Of a stretch of 64,000 bases of DNA, positions 58,445 to 64,000 are shown piece by piece. The stretch's first letter is position 1, and each line of letters opens with the position of its first letter. The position numbers and the translations under genes are program-made. A model generated the notes under the pieces. That model did no database searches. It was given only the letters and a program-made list of their open reading frames with translations, and was not told the origin of the DNA. The stretch comes from Sandaracinaceae bacterium (GTDB lineage: Bacteria; Myxococcota_A; Polyangia; Polyangiales; JADJQN01), in contig JADJQN010000001.1 in the NCBI GenBank assembly GCA_016712745.1, forward strand, positions 1,364,001 through 1,428,000. The letters are read 5' to 3'.

Positions 58445-59071
58445 TTGACCGAGCGGGATCTCACTGGCCGGTGCGGCTCTTGCTCCTTCTTCACGCCGTT
58501 CCGTGTGGAAGGAGCCGACGTGCAAAGGGGGGACTGCCGCATTTGGAAAGCAATCAAGCTCGAGATTGCTACCTGCAGCAGCCACAAGCCTATGGGCGCA
58601 GGCTGGGAGGGCTGGGCGAAGAAGAAACCCGCCGCGGCCGGCACCCCGCGCCGCATGCGAGACGACTACAACGACGAACCGATCAAGATTCCGCTTCCTC
58701 AGGAGATTGACATCGATATGGACCAGAACGAATTTCGCCGCGTGTTGCGTGAGGTCATCCGCGAAGAACTTGGCGCGGGTGAAACCGTCTTGGGTGAACG
58801 CTGGCGCGGCGGAGAGCTCGTGCTCGCGCCGGGCAAGAAGGACACGCAAGAGAAGCGCATTCCCATCGACGCCTTCTTTCATAAGATCGTGATGCTGCGC
58901 GACAAGCTGCGAGTGCTCGAGCAAAAGCTCAACGGAAGCGCGCTCGCCGATGACGACAAGGTACAGATGCAGCAATACATCACCGCCTGTTACGGCACGC
59001 TTACGACGTTCAATGTTCTCTTCCGCGACAAGGAAGACAACTTCCAGGGCCAAAAAGGCGGCAAAGACTGA
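58445..59071 (+). CDS. Protein of unknown function with an N-terminal four-cysteine motif
   Basis: 208 residues from a TTG that directly follows the purL stop codon. The first 45 residues have CGSCSFF (Cys10, Cys13), CRIW (Cys31) and CSSH (Cys44), a zinc-ribbon-like set. After a basic link, the C-terminal 120 residues are helical (EFRRVLREVIREELGAG; FHKIVMLRDKLRVLEQKL; VQMQQYITACYGTLTTFNVLF). The Cys motif resembles the middle domain of the protein at 47933. I do not know the family. Being translated after purL suggests constant co-expression, not necessarily a purine role. Confidence 0.7.
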   Translation: MTERDLTGRCGSCSFFTPFRVEGADVQRGDCRIWKAIKLEIATCSSHKPMGAGWEGWAKKKPAAAGTPRRMRDDYNDEPIKIPLPQEIDIDMDQNEFRRVLREVIREELGAGETVLGERWRGGELVLAPGKKDTQEKRIPIDAFFHKIVMLRDKLRVLEQKLNGSALADDDKVQMQQYITACYGTLTTFNVLFRDKEDNFQGQKGGKD

Positions 59072-59169
59072 GCCTCGCTCGCGACACATGTGGCAATGCT
59101 GCCGCATAGCCGATCCGCCGTTCTGCCAAAAACGTAGTGATTTACCGACGTCTGAGCAGTGCTATGGCG

Positions 59170-59185
59170 CGGCACGCACGATGCA
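59170..59185 (+). promoter_or_regulatory. Putative sigma-54 promoter (-24/-12)
   Basis: CGGCACGCACGATGCA matches the consensus TGGCACGNNNNTTGCA except for the first base and the first T of TTGC. The GG (59171-59172) and GC (59183-59184) are 10 nt apart, as required. A start site near 59196 would leave a leader of about 23 nt with AAAGGAG before the ATG at 59219. Confidence 0.55.
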
Positions 59186-59204
59186 ACGTGCTTCATTGCT
59201 AATG

Positions 59205-59211
59205 AAAGGAG
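59205..59211 (+). promoter_or_regulatory. Ribosome binding site AAAGGAG
   Basis: Seven nt before the ATG at 59219. It fixes that ATG as the start of the four-helix protein against an in-frame start at 59159, which lies upstream of the promoter candidate. Confidence 0.8.
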
Positions 59212-59218
59212 CGTTGCA

Positions 59219-59698
59219 ATGAATACCTATACGCAAACACAAAATTCGGGAGCCGAGGGGCGTCGCGAGCAGATCACAGAACAGCTCGCGTCATTTTGCC
59301 GGGGCGAGATGTCGGCCGCCGAGTCTTACGCCAAGGCAATGAGCCATGAGTCGCTCGCATCCTATCGCGACACGTTTCGTCGCGTGCAGCAGTCGCACGA
59401 GAGTCGCGTACTGCTGCTCACGGAAAAGATTCGCGTGCTGGGCGGCACCGTGCCCACTTCGTCGGGCGCTTGGGGCACTCTCGTTACTGCTCTAGCAGAA
59501 ACCGCGTCGGCCCTGAGTGCGGAAGCTGCGATTGCCGTGCTTGAAGAAGGTGAGGACCACGGCCTTCGTGACTATCGCGCCGACGTCAAGAACCTCGACG
59601 ATGAAACTCAAGCATTCATGCGTCAGCGCATCGTGCCCGAGCAAATCGATACGCATCGGACGATAAGTGCATTGAAGCACACGCTCGCGCAGCACTAG
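59219..59698 (+). CDS. DUF2383/PA2169-type four-helix protein
   Basis: 159 residues. Almost wholly helical, with glutamates and histidines in the spacing of ferritin-like four-helix proteins: FCRGEMSAAESYAKAM, QQSHESRVLLLTEKI, LSAEAAIAVLEEGEDHGLRDY and the C-terminal VPEQIDTHRTISALKHTL. Similar proteins are often stress-related and may bind metals; the role is not known. The gene has its own promoter candidate of the sigma-54 type and ends at a convergent hairpin shared with smc. Confidence 0.8.
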   Translation: MNTYTQTQNSGAEGRREQITEQLASFCRGEMSAAESYAKAMSHESLASYRDTFRRVQQSHESRVLLLTEKIRVLGGTVPTSSGAWGTLVTALAETASALSAEAAIAVLEEGEDHGLRDYRADVKNLDDETQAFMRQRIVPEQIDTHRTISALKHTLAQH

Positions 59699-59724
59699 CG
59701 CGTAAGCGCATCCGATACCGGCCT

Positions 59725-59766
59725 CTCGTCAGACGTCGTCGTTACGCGACGGCGACGTCAGACGAG
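59725..59766. terminator. Long hairpin between the convergent DUF2383 and smc genes
   Basis: CTCGTCAGACGTCG (59725-59738) pairs with CGACGTCAGACGAG (59753-59766) with one mismatch and a 14-base loop. It spans the smc stop codon at 59742-59744. A bidirectional terminator is likely; T-tracts are not obvious. Confidence 0.55.
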
Positions 59767-62700
59767 GCGGCCATTGGCTTTGGGGCGCGCTTGGCGTCGG
59801 CCTTGCGTAGCTCGACCGCCACAAGCTTGCTGATGCCTGGAGTTTCCATGGTCACGCCGTAAAGGATATCGGCCGTTTCCATCGTGCGCTTGGAATGGGT
59901 GATGACGATGAACTGAGAGTCATCGGTCATTTGACGAATCGCGTCGCTGAAGCGGCCAATGTTGGCCTCATCGAGCGGCGCGTCGACTTCGTCGAGCAAG
60001 CAGAATGGACTCGGCTTGTACTGGAAGATGGCAAAGATGAGCGAGACAGCGGTGAGGGCTTTTTCGCCGCCGCTCATGAGCTCGAGATTGCCGAGTCTCT
60101 TGCCCGGAGGCTGCGCCACGATTTCGACGCCGCTCTCCAGGATATCGTCGGCGCCGGTGAGCTTGAGCTCGGCCTGACCGCCGCCGAACATCATCGGGAA
60201 GACGCGCTTGAAACGCGCGTTCACTTCCGCAAACGTCTCGCGGAAGAGGCGCTTGCTCTCAATGTTCATCTTGCGGATGGCCTTGTCGAGCTGGTCGAGG
60301 GCTTCTTCCAAATCCTTCTGGTGCGTCGCGTAGTACTCGAAGCGCTTCGACTGCTCTTCGTACTCTTCAATCGCCGTGAGGTTAATCTCGCCCATGCGTT
60401 CGATAAGGCGAGCAAGCTCGTCGATGCGTGCCTTGGTCTGCGCGCTGGGAATTTCGCGATCATGGAAGTCGCCAAGCACAGTGCGCACGTCGATGCGGTG
60501 ACGCTCGACCACATGCTCGAGCAAGTGCGAAAGCTCCATCGAAAGCTCACGCGCTCGAAGCATCAACTCGTTGCCACGCTTATCGTGTTTCTCAATGAAG
60601 GAACGCGTCTCGCGAATGGTTACCTCGAACTCGCCCAGCAATGCGCGCGCAGCATCGAACTCAGCGCGGGTGCGAGCCAAGGTCTCCTGCGCTGCCATCG
60701 CCTCCTGAACGCGTTGCGACAGTGTTTCGCGCGATGTGAGAATCGTCGCCGAAAGCTCGCCCTGCTGGTTGGCTCCAGCCAGGACTTCGCTCTTCACGCG
60801 CTCCGAACGAACTGAAAGCTCGTCGATGCTGCGGTCGAGGCGTCCAACCGTGTTGCGGTCGCCTTGCGCACGCTCTTCTGCTTGCGCGGCGCGGACGCGA
60901 ACTTCAGTAACGACGAGCGTCTGCGCGTCGACTGCTGCACGACGCTCGCGATTCATCTCCTCGCAGCCGACAAGGGCTTCTTCGGCATCGCGAAGGGCGA
61001 GGTGCGCTGACGTGATCTCTTCTCGCGCAGCGCTCTCCTCGTCCGACGCGGCGGCGAGCGAGTGAGTCAGCTCATCGGCATCAACACCAATCGTCTCGAT
61101 GCGCGCGCGAGTACGAGTCGCGTTTTCTTCGGCCGCGTGAACATCGCGCTCGGCTTTGACGAGTGCGATTTCATTCTCGTGCGCCGCGTTGCGTGCGCTT
61201 TCGAGTGCTGCTTGGCGCTCTGCGATGCCCGATCGCAAGGCGCTGTGGTTGGTGACAGCAGTCGAAAGTTCGCCGTCAAGCTTTGCAACTTGCGTGTGAA
61301 GCTCGCGAACTTCGCGCTTCAAATCGAGCATGTGTGCGCCGACTTCTTCGCCACGGCCACCCGTTACGCGACCGTCCGCGCCAAGAACGTCACCGCGGCG
61401 GGTAACGAGCGTGACCGAGGTGGTTTGGTGCAAGCGCATGGCCGCTTCAAAATCTTCGACGACGAGAACGTCCCCGAGGAGATTGCGAACGAGCGACTCA
61501 TCTCCGAGCTCCGCGCGCACCAAGTCGGCAAGCCAGCCAACGACCGACGGGTCTTGGGGAAGCTCACGCGTCGCCTGCTGAGAAACCTCCGTCGTGCGCG
61601 GCAAAAGGGTCGCACGGCCCTTGGTACCTTCGGCGAGGAAGTTCAATACTTTGCCCGCCGTCTCGAGGTTTTCGACGACGACATCTTGAACTCGGTCGCC
61701 GAGAGCACCCGCCAAGGCGTGCGTTAAGTCCGCGCTCACATCCAAACGATCAGCGAGCAAACCAAGCACGCCGGCTCCGTCGCCGCCGAACTTGGTCATG
61801 ACGGCTTTCACGCCGTTGCCCACACCTTCAAAGCGCGCTTGAATCTCTTCGAGCGAACGTAGACGGGCGCGCTTACCGGCGAGCTCGTTGCGAAGTCGGT
61901 CGACGAGCGCGTCGCTGTCCTTGATGCGTGCACGCAAATCCTGCAGCTCCGTTTCGAGCTCGAGCTTGCGGCCTTCCGTGTTCTCTTTGCCGCCGGCCAA
62001 ACCGGAAAGGCGTGCGCGAAGCGCGTTGGCCTCTTCGCCGAGCTCGACCACGCGGGCGAGCAGTGTTTCCTTTTCGGCGTGCATCTTCTCAAGACGTGCG
62101 CGCGCTTCATCGCGGCGGCGTTCGAAACCATTCAACACGGCTTCGGCACGCGCGATGCGCGCCTGCGCATCGGCAACGCGAGCGCGCTCTTGCGTAACGA
62201 GCATCTGTGCCTCGTCCGAAGCGAGACGACGCGCGTCGTACTCAGAGGTTTCCTTACTAAGCGCTTCTGTTTCGAGCGCGGCGTGCTCTTCGAGCGAAAC
62301 AAGCGACGCTGCGATACCCGAACGTTCAGTGAACAACGCCGTTCGCTGCGCTTCGATGTCGGCGAGCTCGCGCTCTGCCGCGCGCTCGCGGTCGGCAATC
62401 GCTTCGATGCGGTCTTGGTGACGGGCTATTTCCGCTTCGAGCTGCTTCACGGCGTTATCTGAGGCGAATGCTGCGTTTTGCGCGAGCTCGACCTTTCGCT
62501 CGGCGTCGAGCAGGGTCATGCGGTCGGCTTCCACTTCGGCTTCGCGAACGCGAAGCGCGGCGCGCGTGCCTTCAACGGTCGCCGACACCACGTCGAGCTC
62601 CGACGAGACAACCTTCTCGACAGCGATGAGCTCCATGTACTTATGCGACGCGGAGTAGAGCTCAAGATCACGTATTTCTTTGCGATACTCTTTGTAGCGT

Positions 62701-63347
62701 TCAGCTTTTTGCGCCTGGCGCTTGAGGCTCGCGAGGCTGCGTTCAATCTCGGCGGTGATGTCGCCAACGCGCAAAAGATTCGCGCGGGTCTGCTCCATCT
62801 TTCGCTCGGCGGCCTTCTTCTTCACCTTGTACTTGGTGACGCCAGCTGCCTCTTCGATAAGGTGACGGCGTTCTTCAGGCTTCGACGACACGATGAAGCC
62901 GATGCGTCCCTGCTCGATGATGGAGTAGGCCTTGGTGCCCACGCCGGTTCCAAGAAAGAGCTCTGTGATGTCCATCAAACGAACGGGCGTCTTGTTGATG
63001 AGATAGTCGCTCGAGCCAGCGCGGTCGAGACGGCGCGTGACGGCGATTTCAGCGTAGTCGCGATACTCAGCGGGCCCGATGCCGGCGGTGTTGTCGAAGG
63101 TGATGGTGACTTCAGCAAAAGAGTGCGGTCCGCGCGACTCTGAGCCGTTGAAAATGACGTTGTCCATCGACTTATCGCGGAGGTGTTTCGTGCTTTGCTC
63201 GCCTATGGCCCAGCGGATCGCGTCCACAACGTTGGACTTTCCGCAGCCATTCGGTCCGACGATGCCAGTCACATCGTGGTCGAAGTGAATGACCGTCTTG
63301 TCAACGAATGACTTAAAGCCGCAGATTTCGAGCTTCTTGATCTTCAT
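59742..63347 (-). CDS. smc: Chromosome segregation protein SMC
   Basis: 1201 residues from ATG 63347 (MKIKKLEICGFKSF); an in-frame start 14 codons upstream is open but lacks family similarity. The protein dimerises through its hinge and, with ScpA and ScpB, organises and segregates the chromosome. Walker A is GPNGCGKSN (residues 31-39), the hinge is about residues 500-670 (VKAVMTKFGGDGAGVLGLLADRLDV), flanked by long coiled coils, and the head ends with the ABC signature LMSGGEKALTAVSLIFAIFQ, Walker B FCLLDEVDAPLDEANIGRF and TDDSQFIVITHSKRTME. No scpA or scpB is in the window. Confidence 0.97.
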   Translation of the reverse strand: MKIKKLEICGFKSFVDKTVIHFDHDVTGIVGPNGCGKSNVVDAIRWAIGEQSTKHLRDKSMDNVIFNGSESRGPHSFAEVTITFDNTAGIGPAEYRDYAEIAVTRRLDRAGSSDYLINKTPVRLMDITELFLGTGVGTKAYSIIEQGRIGFIVSSKPEERRHLIEEAAGVTKYKVKKKAAERKMEQTRANLLRVGDITAEIERSLASLKRQAQKAERYKEYRKEIRDLELYSASHKYMELIAVEKVVSSELDVVSATVEGTRAALRVREAEVEADRMTLLDAERKVELAQNAAFASDNAVKQLEAEIARHQDRIEAIADRERAAERELADIEAQRTALFTERSGIAASLVSLEEHAALETEALSKETSEYDARRLASDEAQMLVTQERARVADAQARIARAEAVLNGFERRRDEARARLEKMHAEKETLLARVVELGEEANALRARLSGLAGGKENTEGRKLELETELQDLRARIKDSDALVDRLRNELAGKRARLRSLEEIQARFEGVGNGVKAVMTKFGGDGAGVLGLLADRLDVSADLTHALAGALGDRVQDVVVENLETAGKVLNFLAEGTKGRATLLPRTTEVSQQATRELPQDPSVVGWLADLVRAELGDESLVRNLLGDVLVVEDFEAAMRLHQTTSVTLVTRRGDVLGADGRVTGGRGEEVGAHMLDLKREVRELHTQVAKLDGELSTAVTNHSALRSGIAERQAALESARNAAHENEIALVKAERDVHAAEENATRTRARIETIGVDADELTHSLAAASDEESAAREEITSAHLALRDAEEALVGCEEMNRERRAAVDAQTLVVTEVRVRAAQAEERAQGDRNTVGRLDRSIDELSVRSERVKSEVLAGANQQGELSATILTSRETLSQRVQEAMAAQETLARTRAEFDAARALLGEFEVTIRETRSFIEKHDKRGNELMLRARELSMELSHLLEHVVERHRIDVRTVLGDFHDREIPSAQTKARIDELARLIERMGEINLTAIEEYEEQSKRFEYYATHQKDLEEALDQLDKAIRKMNIESKRLFRETFAEVNARFKRVFPMMFGGGQAELKLTGADDILESGVEIVAQPPGKRLGNLELMSGGEKALTAVSLIFAIFQYKPSPFCLLDEVDAPLDEANIGRFSDAIRQMTDDSQFIVITHSKRTMETADILYGVTMETPGISKLVAVELRKADAKRAPKPMAASSDVAVA

Positions 63348-63450
63348 GGGTCGTGAATTCCCTGGAAAATGGAACGGTCGACCTAGCACCCCGGGCGAAG
63401 AAGATCAACGGAATCCGCGATCTGTTGGGGAGGCAGGGGTGAGACCCCCA

Positions 63451-64000
63451 CTACCGGTCGTAGCCGGTGAATCCTGCCCTTACATCGCAGGAGCCGATTT
63501 CTAGGTCACTATGTTCTTGGCGCGGGGACTCGACCCGTTCAAGCGAAATCGCGCCGAAGCCTTCGCTCGTGAAGATGAAGTTGCCCTCGACCCAGGAGGC
63601 AATATGGCCGGCCTGCGGGTCTTCGCCGACAACGAGAGCACGGTCGATAACCCAGCCGTCCTCGAGCAAGCCCAAGGGACCAAAGGCCACCTCGCGGCGC
63701 GAACCTTGAGCGCAGAGTCCTACGTAGTGGGCGTGGCGAAAGTTGAAGCGCAAGGCCTCTTCGACGTTGCCGATGCGCTGATGCAGCCCGCTGCGGTGGA
63801 TCGTCGCTCGCGTCGCCGCATCATCGGTGAGCACGGAATGAAGGGCGGCGTCTCCAAGAACGACGCTCCCGGGCCGCCCGTCATGCAACGCCGCAAACAG
63901 GCGACGACCGAAGGCGTCAATCGCAGCGATGCGTTGCTGGTCTCCGCGCGGCATCGTCACGAGCGCGACATTACTCACGACTGTTCCGCCGCCACAGGCG
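63451..64000 (-). CDS. Unknown protein, probably a lipoprotein; 5' end outside the window
   Basis: At least 175 residues from a GTG at 63978 to the stop at 63451, but the frame is open to the end of the window, where it reads ACGGGTV, a likely lipobox ('A-Cys-Gly-Gly-Gly'). The true signal peptide would then lie beyond 64000. The visible part has short motifs (IAAIDAFGRRLFAALHDGRPGSVVLGDAALHSVL; FNFRHAHYVGLCAQGSRREVAFGPLGLL; IASWVEGNFIFTSEGFGAISLERVE), with no recognised family. It is just upstream of smc on the same strand (about 100 nt), with no obvious hairpin of terminator quality. Confidence 0.6.
   Translation of the reverse strand, partial: ACGGGTVVSNVALVTMPRGDQQRIAAIDAFGRRLFAALHDGRPGSVVLGDAALHSVLTDDAATRATIHRSGLHQRIGNVEEALRFNFRHAHYVGLCAQGSRREVAFGPLGLLEDGWVIDRALVVGEDPQAGHIASWVEGNFIFTSEGFGAISLERVESPRQEHSDLEIGSCDVRAGFTGYDR

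Noticed and set aside
59091..59106. Second sigma-54-like site TGGCAATGCTGCCGCA
   Set aside because: The GG/GC spacing is right, but the TT before GC is CC and the site is farther from the gene; the one at 59170 fits better.
63390..63450. tRNA-like or terminator-like stretch between smc and the lipoprotein gene
   Set aside because: GGGGT/ACCCC is only a 5-bp stem with a 3-base loop and no T-tract; no cloverleaf or T-loop sequence found.

Overview
The window looks like chromosomal DNA of a high-G+C myxobacterium (Myxococcota, most likely a Polyangia-type lineage). The pointers are two secreted proteins ending in MYXO-CTERM-type tails (Cys motif, hydrophobic stretch, Arg/Lys cluster), Asp/Ala/Gly-rich 'DAG' linkers on surface proteins, a Ser/Thr protein kinase, a sigma-54-type promoter candidate, many TTG and GTG starts, and many small lipoproteins of unknown function. 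I saw no rRNA or tRNA gene, CRISPR array, insertion sequence or prophage. Genes are densely packed, often with 1-4 nt start/stop overlaps, and no stretch longer than about 300 nt lacks a gene.

Layout. 0.2-4.6 kb: a Ser/Thr kinase downstream of an amidohydrolase-like protein that has lost its metal ligands, then two envelope proteins. 4.6-8.05 kb: a radical SAM-DUF2344 protein coupled to an unknown protein, ending at a perfect 60-bp palindrome. 8.1-12.8 kb (minus): ruvX, mltG, DUF72, cysC and sthA. 12.9-18.3 kb: glk, an ABC1/UbiB kinase, a cysteine-cluster protein coupled to a glycosyltransferase, and corA. 18.4-28.4 kb (minus): a compact run of a helicase and exonuclease resembling MrfA-MrfB of Bacillus, a PHP hydrolase, pyrD, a TPR protein and a propeller lipoprotein. 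28.5-33 kb: a MYXO-CTERM protein with queD, a SDR with a FolB-cupin fusion, and an aminotransferase. 33-36.4 kb: a LytTR/LytS two-component pair divergent from a DUF4153-type membrane protein, with a LytTR-type operator candidate between them. 36.4-38.05 kb: a solitary sigma-region-4-like protein and an orphan Dam methylase, flanked by copies of an interspersed repeat. 38-44.7 kb: a 1883-residue lipoprotein with twelve repeats of about 112 residues plus a beta-propeller, and a smaller lipoprotein. 44.8-47.8 kb (minus): alr, a tiny Cys-rich membrane protein, mlaE and mlaF. 47.9-51.6 kb: an HExxH/cysteine-cluster fusion, then thiS-thiG-small lipoprotein-thiE-signal peptidase-like gene. 51.6-55.4 kb (minus): a MYXO-CTERM beta-helix protein and an M3 oligopeptidase. 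55.4-59.7 kb: purQ-purL-Cys protein and a DUF2383-like four-helix protein. 59.7-64 kb (minus): smc and the 3' part of a probable lipoprotein gene cut by the window edge.

Most of the window is housekeeping: purine, pyrimidine, thiamine and queuosine synthesis, wall metabolism and chromosome segregation. The less ordinary material is the set of degenerate enzymes (amidohydrolase without ligands, signal peptidase without its lysine), the LytTR regulatory unit with its probable operator, the repeat-flanked sigma-4/dam pair, several unusual domain fusions, and the long perfect palindrome.
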